Below are positions 24,176 to 32,902 of a DNA stretch of 64,000 nucleotides, piece after piece. The number at the start of each line of letters is the position of its first letter. Positions within the stretch are counted from its first letter, which is position 1. The stretch covers positions 1 to 64,000 of the forward strand of contig NZ_JANIBJ010000019.1 of the NCBI RefSeq assembly GCF_024505185.1, read 5' to 3'. The notes beneath the pieces are model-generated. The model was not told where the DNA came from and made no database searches. It was given only the letters and a program-made list of their open reading frames with translations. The position numbers and the translations under genes are program-made. The DNA comes from Methylomonas subterranea (GTDB taxonomy: Bacteria > Pseudomonadota > Gammaproteobacteria > Methylococcales > Methylomonadaceae).

Positions 24176-27100
24176 GCCTCCGAACCTGAGTAAATGAGGT
24201 AGTAAACCGCCGGTATCGCGAACAACGTAAACAGGGTGGAGCCGATAATGCCGAAAATGATGGCAATGGCCAAACCGCTGAATACCGGATCCAGCACGAT
24301 GACGATATTACCCAACAAGGTGGTGCCGGCCGTCAATAACACGGGCCGCATTCGAACCGATCCGGCTTGCAGCAAGGCATCGCGCAAGGCCAAGCCTTCG
24401 TTTCTGGCCTGGGTAATGAACTCCACCAGTATCAGCGAGTTTCTGACCACGATGCCGGCCAGCGCAATCATGCCTATCATGGCTGTGGCCGTAAACAATA
24501 CCGGTTCGGGGCTGCCGTCTATGCTGCGTTCGCCGAACTGATTCAACAGCCAAAATCCCGGCATGATGCCGATCACGGTCAAGGGTATCGCCGACATGAT
24601 GATCAAAGACAAACTGGTCGAGGCGGTTTGCAGGCGCAATACGAAGAAAATTCCCAGCAGCGCAAAGGCGAACGCCAAGCCCATGTCGCGAAACACTTCC
24701 ACGGTGACCTTCCACTCGCCTTCACCGCCCCAATTCAGGCTTACGCCATCCGGTAGTTGCCAGGGAATGCCGCCGCCGGAATTGAAAAAGGTGCGTTGCG
24801 TCCAATGCGCCGCACTGGCGTCCGCTCCGTGCAGATCGGCGGCGACATCGGCGATGACTTCCGCCGGCGTGCGCCCTTCCAATTCCGCCATGACGTAGAC
24901 CACCGGTTTCAAATCCTTGTGGTAGATGGCTTGGTCGGCCGGGGATTCGACAAACTCGCCGAGTTCGGCCAAGGAAATCATGGCCGGCCCCGCCCGACTT
25001 TGCACCCTGAGCGGCAATTCGCCGAAGGCCTGTCGGCTGTCGCGCGCGGCCGCCGGCAGACGCACCTGTATCGGGACCGGATGGATTTCCCGTTCCTGAT
25101 TGAAATAGCCGGCTGTAGCCCCCCGGTTGGCCAAACTTAGGGTTTGCGCGATATTTTGGGTATCGATGCCGGACAGCGCCGCTTTTTCCTTATTGGTCAC
25201 GAAACGCCAGCGGGTCTGGGCCGATTCCACGCTGGAATCGATATCCACCACGAACGGCTCTTGCGCCAAGCGCCGCATCACGACACCGGCGGCCTGTCTC
25301 AGTTGCGCATAGGGGGTCAGAGTCCGGCCGTAAAGCTCCGCCACCAGAGTGCTGATGACGGGCGGTCCGGGCGGCACCTCGACGACTTTGACCGAAACGT
25401 CGTCGGTATTTAGCGGCGCCAACAAGGCCCGCAGCCGCATCAGAATAGGGTGCGATTGGTGCTCGCGCCGCGCCTTGGGCGCCAAGGTCAGGCGAATGTC
25501 GGCCAGATTCGGCGCCAGCCGGTAATCGTATTGGCGCACCAAACCGTTGAAGTCTATCGGCGACGGCAGGCCGACATAAGCCGCCCGTGCGGCGATTTCC
25601 GGCAATTGCGCGGCCAGTTGCGCGGCCTGTCTGGTCACGGCGGCGGTTTGTTCCAGGCTGGCCCGTTCCGGCATATCGATGATGATCTGCATTTCGTCCT
25701 TATTATCGAAAGGCAGCAGTTTCAGCGGCACCATGCGCAAAACCGGCAACATGGCGGTGATCACGAACAACACCAGCATCAACAAAATCAAATACCAAGC
25801 CGCTCTGCGATTGGCGATGCAGGGTGCCACCATGCGGGCGTATAAACCGCTGGCGGCATTATCCTCCGCCACTTCCCGGCTTGGCTTGAGCGCTTTTGCG
25901 GCCAGCCAGGGTGTGACGATAAAGGCAACCACGGTGGATAACATCACCGCCACCGGCACGTTAAACGCCATCGGCGCCATGTAAGGCCCCATCATGCCGG
26001 TAATGAAGGCCAAGGGAATGAAGGCCAGAATGATGGTCAGGGTCGACATCAACAGCGCCGGACGAATTTCAGCCATTGCCGCCACAATGCGTTCATGCGG
26101 AATGCCGCTACCCTGCCGCATAAAGCGTTCGATGTTGTCGATGCCGGTAATCGGGTCGTCGACCAATAGACCCAAGGCCAGAATCAGCGCAAACAGGGTC
26201 ACCCGGTTGATGGTGTAGCCGAATGCCATATCCAGCAGCAGCGTGGCGCCGTAGCAAATCGGTATCGCCAATCCGACCACCAAGGCCGGCCGCCAGCCCA
26301 AAAAAATGCCGATGAACAACACTACGGTGGCGATGGCGAATCCCAAGCTGCTGACCAGATCATTGACTTTGTCGTTGGCCGTCTGTCCGTAATCGCGCAG
26401 CACTTCGACATGCACTTCAGGCGGCAACAAGGTTCGAGAGAGTTCGCCCAGCTTTTTGTGAATGTTTGCCGCCAAGGTTACCGCGTTGGCGCCGCGCTTT
26501 TTGGCGACCGCCAGCGTGACCAGCGGATAATCGTCTTCAAACTCGTTCGCCAAGGGGTGGGCCGGCGCAAAGCCGAGCCAGTTGTAATGGTCCGGTTCGG
26601 CCGGACCGTCCTGGATGTCGGCGACATCGGTCAGATAAACCGGAACGCCATCGATACGATTGACCACCAGTTTGCCCAATTGCTCGCCGGCGGTCAGAAA
26701 ATCGCCGGCCTCCAGCCGAATGGTCGTGTTATTGGCCGAGACTATGCCGGCATCCAGCAACTGGTTGGCCCCCCGAATGGCCGCTACCACATCCAGCGCC
26801 GTGGTATGCCGTGCCGCCAGACTCTGCGGATTCAGTAACACCCGCAGGCTGCGCAAGCGTCCGCCGATCACGTTGATCTGATTGGTGTCCTTGATTTGTT
26901 GCAATTCGACGGTGAGTTCATCGGCAAAGCGTCGTAATTCGTAATCGCCGTATAAATCCGGCTGGCTGCTCCACAGGCCGGCGATCACGATAGGCACGTC
27001 ATCCACTTCCACCGGCTTGACCAGCCAGTTCGCCACCACGGCCGGAATCTTGTCCTGATTGGAATACAGCTTGCTGTAGACGTTCAACAACGCATCTTCC

Positions 27101-27438
27101 CGGTCTTCGCCGACAAAAAAACGCAAGGTGACGATGGTTTGGCCGTTGACGGTGCGGGAATAGACATTCTCCACGCCGCTGATTTGGGTGAGTAGTTTCT
27201 CCAGCGGCTGAGTCACCTGATTTTCGATCTGCACGGCCGACAACCCCGGCGCGGACACCAACACATTCGCCATCGGCACCACAATCTGCGGCTCCTCTTC
27301 GCGCGGGGTCAACAGCAATGCCAACACCCCCAGCGCGATGGAGAGCACGAACACCAACAAGGGCAAACCGCCTTGCAGCGAATAGCCGACCAGACGATCC
27401 AATACATGCGGTTTGGGGTTATCGGGTAAGTTTGGCAA
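24172..27438 (-). CDS. RND multidrug-type efflux pump (AcrB family)
   Basis: 1088 residues, the usual AcrB-family length: TM1 (GLPLLVFVLSIALGVLALLL), a large porter/docking domain, TM2-6, a second periplasmic domain and TM8-12. The proton-relay acids are visible in LILALGLLVDDPITGIDNIERF. The segment EEEPQIVVPMANVLVSAPG is typical of the HAE/NFE-type subgroup. The frame begins with TTG at 27438 without a good ribosome-binding site, and no ATG occurs in the next 50 codons, so the start is uncertain. Substrate unknown. Confidence 0.88.
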   Translation of the reverse strand: MPNLPDNPKPHVLDRLVGYSLQGGLPLLVFVLSIALGVLALLLTPREEEPQIVVPMANVLVSAPGLSAVQIENQVTQPLEKLLTQISGVENVYSRTVNGQTIVTLRFFVGEDREDALLNVYSKLYSNQDKIPAVVANWLVKPVEVDDVPIVIAGLWSSQPDLYGDYELRRFADELTVELQQIKDTNQINVIGGRLRSLRVLLNPQSLAARHTTALDVVAAIRGANQLLDAGIVSANNTTIRLEAGDFLTAGEQLGKLVVNRIDGVPVYLTDVADIQDGPAEPDHYNWLGFAPAHPLANEFEDDYPLVTLAVAKKRGANAVTLAANIHKKLGELSRTLLPPEVHVEVLRDYGQTANDKVNDLVSSLGFAIATVVLFIGIFLGWRPALVVGLAIPICYGATLLLDMAFGYTINRVTLFALILALGLLVDDPITGIDNIERFMRQGSGIPHERIVAAMAEIRPALLMSTLTIILAFIPLAFITGMMGPYMAPMAFNVPVAVMLSTVVAFIVTPWLAAKALKPSREVAEDNAASGLYARMVAPCIANRRAAWYLILLMLVLFVITAMLPVLRMVPLKLLPFDNKDEMQIIIDMPERASLEQTAAVTRQAAQLAAQLPEIAARAAYVGLPSPIDFNGLVRQYDYRLAPNLADIRLTLAPKARREHQSHPILMRLRALLAPLNTDDVSVKVVEVPPGPPVISTLVAELYGRTLTPYAQLRQAAGVVMRRLAQEPFVVDIDSSVESAQTRWRFVTNKEKAALSGIDTQNIAQTLSLANRGATAGYFNQEREIHPVPIQVRLPAAARDSRQAFGELPLRVQSRAGPAMISLAELGEFVESPADQAIYHKDLKPVVYVMAELEGRTPAEVIADVAADLHGADASAAHWTQRTFFNSGGGIPWQLPDGVSLNWGGEGEWKVTVEVFRDMGLAFAFALLGIFFVLRLQTASTSLSLIIMSAIPLTVIGIMPGFWLLNQFGERSIDGSPEPVLFTATAMIGMIALAGIVVRNSLILVEFITQARNEGLALRDALLQAGSVRMRPVLLTAGTTLLGNIVIVLDPVFSGLAIAIIFGIIGSTLFTLFAIPAVYYLIYSGSEA

Positions 27439-27586
27439 GGCGGTGGCCGGTAATTGGTTTCAGTTACCGGGCTTAGTGTAGCGTTTCATGAAGCTCGCGT
27501 CACCCCGACCAGTCCCGTGACACATATTCGTAACATTGTCCTGCTATAAGCAAAAGGTTTATGCCAATTTCCCGAAGAGTCAATGT

Positions 27587-28279
27587 ATGTCAAATATTAC
27601 TGAACATTTGGTGCGCGGTTTCGACGACGAAATCAATCATGCCCGACAACTGGTCATTGAAATGACGCAATTGGTCACCCGGCGGATGGAGCAAGCCTTA
27701 CTGGCCCTGGAAGCGGGCGATGACACCGTGGCTCGGCAGGTTGTGGCCGGCGACAAGCAGGTGGATCGATACGAAGTTGCCATCGACGGCGCGGTGCTGA
27801 AGATTCTGGCCCGCCGCAATCCGGTGGCCGGCGATTTGCGCACCGTATTGTCGATTTCCAAAATAGCCGTCGAGCTGGAAAAAATCGGTAACGACATTGC
27901 CGATTTTGCCGGCTTGGTGGCTTATCTGTTCGGCCCCGACACCAGTAATCCAAACCATGCACTACTGTTGGAAATTTCCAAATTCGGCAATTTGATCAAA
28001 AGCATGCTGGATAGGCTAACCCTGGTCTTGGAAAAAAACGACATCCAACCCGCCTACAGCCTGCTGGAAAACGAGCGGGATTGTCAGGAAGAGTTCCGCG
28101 ACGGCATCAGGCAGCAACTGGATTTTGCCATTCAGGACGCGCGCCGCATCGGCCGGGCGCTGACCCTGATGCGTATGATGAAAGTGCTTGAGGGCTGCGG
28201 CGAACATTGTTGCCATATCGCCGAATACGTCATATTCATGCAGGACAGTATTGATGTGCGCCATCAGATGCCCAAATAG
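27587..28279 (+). CDS. phoU: PhoU-family phosphate signalling regulator
   Basis: 230 residues, all-helical. Two PhoU repeats carry the conserved acidic motifs VAGDKQVDRYEVAIDGAVLKIL and LRTVLSISKIAVELEKIGNDIADFA, and the second-half ENERDCQEEFRDGI. PhoU links the Pst phosphate transporter to the PhoR/PhoB two-component system. Here it stands alone, with no pst or pho genes in view, and is divergent from the RND pump. The ATG at 27587 follows a GAAGAGTC-type weak Shine-Dalgarno. Confidence 0.85.
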   Translation: MSNITEHLVRGFDDEINHARQLVIEMTQLVTRRMEQALLALEAGDDTVARQVVAGDKQVDRYEVAIDGAVLKILARRNPVAGDLRTVLSISKIAVELEKIGNDIADFAGLVAYLFGPDTSNPNHALLLEISKFGNLIKSMLDRLTLVLEKNDIQPAYSLLENERDCQEEFRDGIRQQLDFAIQDARRIGRALTLMRMMKVLEGCGEHCCHIAEYVIFMQDSIDVRHQMPK

Positions 28280-28436
28280 GATTTCGTTACAAACAATCTT
28301 CCCTTTGAAAAAGGTGATGGCGGGGAATTGCTTTAAAAATCTCCCCAGCCCCGCCGCTCCATCGCGCCGGTTGATTTTGCACGGCGCGCAGTGATTGATA
28401 ACCTTATTCCATCAGTAAAATTCAGGCACAAAAAAA
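28280..28436. other. Intergenic region after phoU
   Basis: No gene seen. It contains a CCCTTTGAAAAAGG-type segment followed by GGCGGGGAATTG and AAATCTCCCCAGCCCCGCC, resembling the low-complexity intergenic repeats near 32.69-32.83 kb. Confidence 0.4.
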
Positions 28437-28463
28437 GCCTCTATCTTGAGCAACGATAGAGGC
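28437..28463 (-). terminator. Rho-independent terminator of the small membrane gene
   Basis: On the minus strand GCCTCTATC and GATAGAGGC form a perfect 9-bp stem with a 9-base loop, followed directly by seven T residues. It lies about 58 bases past the stop of the 53-residue frame at 28521-28682 and is the clearest intrinsic terminator in the window. Confidence 0.85.
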
Positions 28464-28520
28464 CATAGAGTGCGCGGTCCAGGAGTACCGCTTGACAAGC
28501 AGGGAGGTCACACAAAAACT

Positions 28521-28682
28521 TTACGCACGGGCGGTTTGAGCCAAAATCCGGGTATGGGTTAAAAATGCCATGCTAAACAGCATGGTGGAGGCGACGAACT
28601 GAGCCGACAAAAAACTCGAAATGCCGGTAAGCACAAACAGTCCGGTCATTACGTTTCTATACCAATGTTTCGATGTATTCAT
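28521..28682 (-). CDS. Small hydrophobic membrane protein (53 aa)
   Basis: The frame encodes MNTSKHWYRNVMTGLFVLTG then a mostly hydrophobic stretch through SMAFLTHTRILAQTARA, with one or two short membrane segments. An AGGTGG ribosome-binding site sits 6 bases before the ATG. A sigma70-like promoter is at 28727-28754 and a strong terminator at 28437-28463. No family was recognised. The full set of expression signals makes it much more likely to be real than other small frames here. Confidence 0.7.
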   Translation of the reverse strand: MNTSKHWYRNVMTGLFVLTGISSFLSAQFVASTMLFSMAFLTHTRILAQTARA

Positions 28683-28726
28683 TCGCGCCACCTTGAAAGT
28701 ATTCCGCCGTTGTTAAGTACGGTTTC

Positions 28727-28754
28727 ACTATATACCCCTGAATATTATTTTCAA
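28727..28754 (-). promoter_or_regulatory. Sigma70-like promoter for the small membrane gene
   Basis: On the minus strand a -35 TTGAAA (28749-28754) and a -10 TATAGT (28727-28732) are separated by 16 bases in AT-rich DNA. Both are close to consensus. The -10 lies about 44 bases before the ATG of the 53-residue frame. Confidence 0.6.
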
Positions 28755-28869
28755 TCAGGCATTTAACGATTTGTTTGTTTCAAAATACCAAACAATAGCG
28801 GGTAAATTTTTCCTATATACTGAGCGGATTAGTCGGCTTTTGCTTTCATGGCTCGTGGTTCGGCCGCGC

Positions 28870-31569
28870 TTATGTCCGACGCTCCTTGAAGATCAAATCC
28901 TGCATCTGCCGCGTCACATTCCGCCCATCGCTATCCTGCTCCAAGGCCATAATAAACAAGCAACGCCCTTGGCTGGATTTCGCCCACAACTCGCCTACCG
29001 CGCGCTTTTCCGCTGAATCGTCGTTGCTGGCGTAGGCTTCGCCCTTGTACTCGACGACCAGCATCCGGCCGTCTTTCAATTCGCAGACAAAATCCGGGTA
29101 AAAGCGGTTATGTGCCAGCGGCAGCCAAAACGAGGCATGATCCCGGCGAACCAGATTCCGAATCCAAACCTTCACTTCCGGCAGGCTATCAATGGCTTTG
29201 GCGCATTCGTATTCCTCGCCTTGAGCTTTCAAATCCTCAATGATCGGATAAAAATGCTTCTGGAATTTGTAGCGGCCGGCGTAATACGGTGGCCGTGCCG
29301 GGTAGTGTTGCGGCGAAAAGCGATAAACAAACTCATCGCTTAATAAGACCTGGGCATCGTCGCCGAACAAGGTTTGCTGGTAACCGGTTTTTTGCGCGCG
29401 TTTGCGGTATAGGCCAATTAAATCCCTGACCGCTCGTAACAAGGGGTATTTATTGCGGACCAGCGCCGTCAAATTGATGTTGGCTGTTTGCAGCAAATCG
29501 TTGATCAACAAGGAACTGAATTTAATCAGGTCGCGCTGCATCACATCGGCTTGCTTGCATTCTCGATCCAGCCAGCCGATCAAGTCTTGTTCGGTGACCT
29601 CCAACAAATCGTCATTGAGATTGATCACCTCGTTTTGCCGGGCAATGTGGTAACTGATTTCCTTGCCATCCATGTCGATGGAAAAACTGTTGCTGGTTTC
29701 CTGTATGCGGAAGTTATTCAATTTGGCCGGATAATCGAGCAAGTTCAACTGACCATTTTCCAAAATGGTTTCCGGTTCGACCAGTTCCAATTCGTCTTGA
29801 ATGACAGCGCACAGCAACGGCAAACGACCAAAGCTTTCGCCACGCTCCGAGGGTGATTGTTGCGCCTGGATACTTTGATTGTGGATGCGCAAATCACGGG
29901 CGATGGCTTCTTGCGCGGGCTTTTTACCCACCGCTTTCAGCAAGGCTTGCTGCAACGGTTCGGACACTTCACCGCTAATGCGCACGACATACGCGCCGTT
30001 ATCCTCACTAATGGCCAATTGGCGTTTGTCGGCCTCGTCCAAATGTTCCAGATTCGGCATGGTAGGCAATTCAATCACCAAAGCAGCCGGCACCGGTTTG
30101 GAAACCTCGGCACCGTTAGGTCCAAATAAATCGGTTTGCCCGCCGCCCACCGGCGCTTGCTGCCGCAAAAACGCCGCAACTTCCATTTCCTCAAAGCCCA
30201 TCGCAATCAACTTGTCGGTCAATTCCTTGGCGGCATTGGCAAAGCCCTTGGTGGCTAGATGCGCATAGGCCCGGTTCAGATCTTCGATCATCCGTCGGCG
30301 GGCAAACGGCATCCGCAGCACCCGGCCCAGCAATTGTTCGGCGTCCTTGCTGGAACTAACTTGCTTGACCGAGCAAAACACATAGGCAAACGAACAATCC
30401 CAGCCCTCTTTCAAGGCTTCGATGGTGATGATGTATTCAATCGGGCAAGCGGGATCGAACAAATTCAGGCCATCCAGTTCGCGTTGGTTGCCGGTGGCAA
30501 TGGCGATGGTGTCGGCTTCGATGTGCAAATCATCGGTTAGATAGGCTTTCAACACCTCAACCGTGACTTCACCGTTTTTGGCTTCGGCTTGCAGCAAGGC
30601 AAGCGGGCGAATATAAGCCTCGTCCTTTTGCGCATCCAGAGCGAGTTTATTGCGAGTGATAACTGTATCCCGCACCGCATCCTGCCAGTTTTGATGCTCG
30701 GTCAAAATGATCGGCAGCTTAATCATCTCTTCGGCTTTCAATTCCGCCGCCGAAACGTGGTAAAGAATGTTGCTGCCGTTGGTAGTCGAGGTGTTCGGCG
30801 TGGCGGTAAATTCGATAATCGCCGCCGGATGCACACGCTGCAAGGTGTCGAAGGTCAATGAGGTTCTGGCGTTATGCGCCTCGTCGACTATCAACAGCGG
30901 ACGGTGCAGGGCCAGCAGGTTGGCAAACGAGTATTTGATTTTGCCGAGTTCTTGAGCACTTAAACCCACTTCCTGAATATCGGCTGCGCCGACTTTTTCC
31001 AACCGATCCAGATATGGATGGTTGGGCGGCAACTTGGCGAAATGCGGCTCGAAGTTTTCGTGATAGGCATACACCTTGCGCCCCGAGGTATCGTTAACGC
31101 GCAAATTAGCCAGCGTCGACACCACCACAATGGCTTTCTGTCCGATGTCTTGCGGCCTGATTTGCGTGACTTCGTCAATGTCCAACACCAGCACTTGATG
31201 GTTAAAGGCAAAATCCAGTTTTTCCCGATAGGGATGACCGGGCTTTTTCAAGGCTTCAACGGTTTGTTGCCGAATGGTATTACTGGGAACCAGCCACAAG
31301 GTGATCGGAAAATCCACATCCAGATAACTTTTAGCCGCCGTGACGATGGCATGAGACGCCAGCAGGGTTTTACCGCCGCCGGTGGGAATGCGGAAACACA
31401 CATAAGGCACGTCGGCAAAGCCGTAATCGCGATAAGCCAACGGCGGTAAGCCTTGTCCTTGCAGCGTTTCGGCGTAAGCTTCAGTGATGTTTTGCCGGTC
31501 GCGAGCCTTGGACAGAAAACTGTCCAGCGTATCGATGGCGCGTTGTTGGTAGCCTTTCAGTGTCAGCAT
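28870..31569 (-). CDS. res: Type III restriction enzyme, Res subunit
   Basis: 899 residues, an SF2 helicase-nuclease. It has a Q-motif-like start (LKGYQQRAIDTLDSFL), Walker A PTGGGKT at about 62-68, DEAH at 229-232, the SAT-like FTATP and motif VI QLLGRVLRMP. A C-terminal PD-(D/E)xK endonuclease is visible as FYPDFVCELKDGRMLVVEYKGEAY. With Mod it makes a type III system that translocates or slides on DNA and cleaves near inversely oriented sites. The mod gene lies upstream at 32903-34444, separated by a toxin-antitoxin pair and a broken DUF559 gene rather than adjoining as is usual. Confidence 0.92.
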   Translation of the reverse strand: MLTLKGYQQRAIDTLDSFLSKARDRQNITEAYAETLQGQGLPPLAYRDYGFADVPYVCFRIPTGGGKTLLASHAIVTAAKSYLDVDFPITLWLVPSNTIRQQTVEALKKPGHPYREKLDFAFNHQVLVLDIDEVTQIRPQDIGQKAIVVVSTLANLRVNDTSGRKVYAYHENFEPHFAKLPPNHPYLDRLEKVGAADIQEVGLSAQELGKIKYSFANLLALHRPLLIVDEAHNARTSLTFDTLQRVHPAAIIEFTATPNTSTTNGSNILYHVSAAELKAEEMIKLPIILTEHQNWQDAVRDTVITRNKLALDAQKDEAYIRPLALLQAEAKNGEVTVEVLKAYLTDDLHIEADTIAIATGNQRELDGLNLFDPACPIEYIITIEALKEGWDCSFAYVFCSVKQVSSSKDAEQLLGRVLRMPFARRRMIEDLNRAYAHLATKGFANAAKELTDKLIAMGFEEMEVAAFLRQQAPVGGGQTDLFGPNGAEVSKPVPAALVIELPTMPNLEHLDEADKRQLAISEDNGAYVVRISGEVSEPLQQALLKAVGKKPAQEAIARDLRIHNQSIQAQQSPSERGESFGRLPLLCAVIQDELELVEPETILENGQLNLLDYPAKLNNFRIQETSNSFSIDMDGKEISYHIARQNEVINLNDDLLEVTEQDLIGWLDRECKQADVMQRDLIKFSSLLINDLLQTANINLTALVRNKYPLLRAVRDLIGLYRKRAQKTGYQQTLFGDDAQVLLSDEFVYRFSPQHYPARPPYYAGRYKFQKHFYPIIEDLKAQGEEYECAKAIDSLPEVKVWIRNLVRRDHASFWLPLAHNRFYPDFVCELKDGRMLVVEYKGEAYASNDDSAEKRAVGELWAKSSQGRCLFIMALEQDSDGRNVTRQMQDLIFKERRT

Positions 31570-31587
31570 GGCAATTCTTGCTAAGTG

Positions 31588-31851
31588 CTAGTTATAAACC
31601 GACGAACGGTGATCCAGCGAAACCACCAGCACGATCAATGTGTCATCGATAATCCGCGCCAATATTCGGTAATCACCCACGCGGTAGCGCCACAGCTCGG
31701 ACAAGGCGCCGTGCAGGGCTTTACCACTGGCGCGCGGGTTGTCCAATCCTTGCAATTTCAGCAAGAAATCCTGTAGCCGTTTTTTGCTGGCGTTATCCAT
31801 TTTGGCAAACTGTTTGGCCGCCTTGGGAGTAAACTCGACTTTATACCCCAT
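31588..31851 (-). CDS. RelE/ParE-family mRNA interferase or gyrase toxin
   Basis: 87 residues. It starts GYKVEFTPKAAKQFAKMD and has the family core LHGALSELWRYRVGDYRILARIID, ending with SLDHRSSVY, the conserved C-terminal His-Arg and Tyr. It appears intact. The ATG overlaps the antitoxin stop by 11 bases. It lies 18 bases before res. It may act as a type II toxin whose linkage stabilises the restriction locus. Confidence 0.85.
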   Translation of the reverse strand: MGYKVEFTPKAAKQFAKMDNASKKRLQDFLLKLQGLDNPRASGKALHGALSELWRYRVGDYRILARIIDDTLIVLVVSLDHRSSVYN

Positions 31852-32053
31852 GTTCCGCGATCACTTTCTCTAATGGTAGCGAGGCTTCGCCGCTATCGAT
31901 GAATGCCTGATAAGCCGCTACGGCGTGTTCCGCGTCTATCTTGTCTTCTAAATAAATATCGAGAAGCCGATCCACAAATTCAGCCAAGTTTCGGCCTTCG
32001 TCCTGGGCGGCGTGAATCAAACGGTTTTCGGTGTTTTTGGGTAGATCAATCAT
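31841..32053 (-). CDS. Antitoxin of RelE/ParE toxin (RHH/RelB-like)
   Basis: 70 residues from the ATG at 32053, which is preceded by GGGAG at 8 bases. A TTG five codons upstream overlaps that ribosome-binding site and is less likely. The N-terminus IDLPKNTENRLIHAAQDEGRNLAEFVDRLLDIYL resembles a ribbon-helix-helix DNA-binding segment. The acidic C-terminal tail would wrap the toxin. It is translationally coupled with the toxin. Confidence 0.8.
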   Translation of the reverse strand: MIDLPKNTENRLIHAAQDEGRNLAEFVDRLLDIYLEDKIDAEHAVAAYQAFIDSGEASLPLEKVIAEHGV

Positions 32054-32175
32054 GGTGTTTACTCCCAAGTTAAAATAGTTTTTCGTCTCTCGTTCCCGCG
32101 CGGCGAACTTATCGATAAAAATCCCCGTAAAAACGGGTTAACCTATTCCCCCCGTAACTATTCAGTGTTGAATAA

Positions 32176-32300
32176 CTATCCCTTCTCCCTCCGGGAGAAG
32201 GTTAGGATGAGGGGATAAAACAAGGCTTTTTGCCTTTCTTTTTCTCCCTCACCTGCCCTCTCCCGCTGGAGAGGGGCTTTAGTGCTTCGCGCTGAATAGT
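32176..32300. repeat. Dispersed intergenic repeat overlapping the pseudogene 3-prime end
   Basis: TCCCTTCTCCCTCCGGGAGAAGG, AGGATGAGGGGATAAAAC and CTCTCCCGCTGGAGAGGGGC form dyads related to the interior of the element at 22906-23006 (TCCTCCGGGAGAGGGCTAGG, GTGAGGGATAAAAC). It probably inserted into or replaced the original 3-prime end of the DUF559 gene. Confidence 0.55.
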
Positions 32301-32682
32301 TACTTCCCAGGGGGTTAGGGGGATTCTTACGCCCCTGTATTGTGGCATTTATGATTGCCAAAACCGCGTCTGTTTCCAGTAATACCTGCCCGTTATCGAA
32401 ACGCAGTACCAACAAGCCTAATCCTGCCCGCAATTCATCGCGTTTTTGGTCTTTCAATTTATGCGTTGTTTCAGCATGCTGGCTACCATCAATTTCTATA
32501 ACCGACTTTGCCGCCGGACAATAAAAATCGACAACAAAATTTAACAATGGCTTTTGCCGATAAAATTGCACGCCTTATATTTGTTTGCGGCGTAGTCGAT
32601 ACCACAATATTTGTTCCGCATCGGTCATATTCGTTCTCAGCGAACGAGCCGTTGCTTTTAAATGTTTGTTGTATTTTTCCAA
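32176..32682 (-). pseudogene. DUF559 (Vsr-like nuclease domain) gene broken by in-frame stop
   Basis: From TTG at 32682 the frame reads LEKYNKHLKATARSLRTNMT, then DAEQILWYRLRRKQI, a stop, then GVQFYRQKPLLNFVVDFYCP and VIEIDGSQHAETTHKLKDQK. This is the continuous DUF559 pattern. In the family the position of the TAA (32575-32577) usually holds Leu (KQILGVQFYRQKP), so a single TTA-to-TAA change explains the break. Re-initiation at GTG 32571 could yield only the C-terminal part. The 3-prime end runs into a dispersed repeat and its last 50 residues are not family-like. The gene lies between mod and the toxin-antitoxin pair. Confidence 0.82.
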
Positions 32683-32687
32683 TGTAA

Positions 32688-32825
32688 AAATCCCCCCCAC
32701 CCCCCTTTTTGCAAAGGGGGGAATGGCCGCGCCAATGCCGTTAAGTTAAACATTTCACCATTCACCCCCTCTTCGAATTCGCTCTCCTCTTTGAAAAAGA
32801 GGGGTAGGGGGAGATTTTTTAAAAT
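32688..32825. repeat. Poly-C/T low-complexity repeats
   Basis: Two back-to-back palindromic units without coding potential: CCCCCCTTTTTGCAAAGGGGGG near 32700-32721, and CTCTCCTCTTTGAAAAAGAG followed by GGGTAGGGGGAG near 32780-32815. They resemble the CCCTTTGAAAAAGG unit after phoU. Confidence 0.5.
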
Positions 32826-32902
32826 ACCCCTTTCAATCCCCTTTATGCCCTTGGGTACTTATTCAAAGTGGAAGTACGCTTCACTTTACAGCACTGCACA
32901 CA

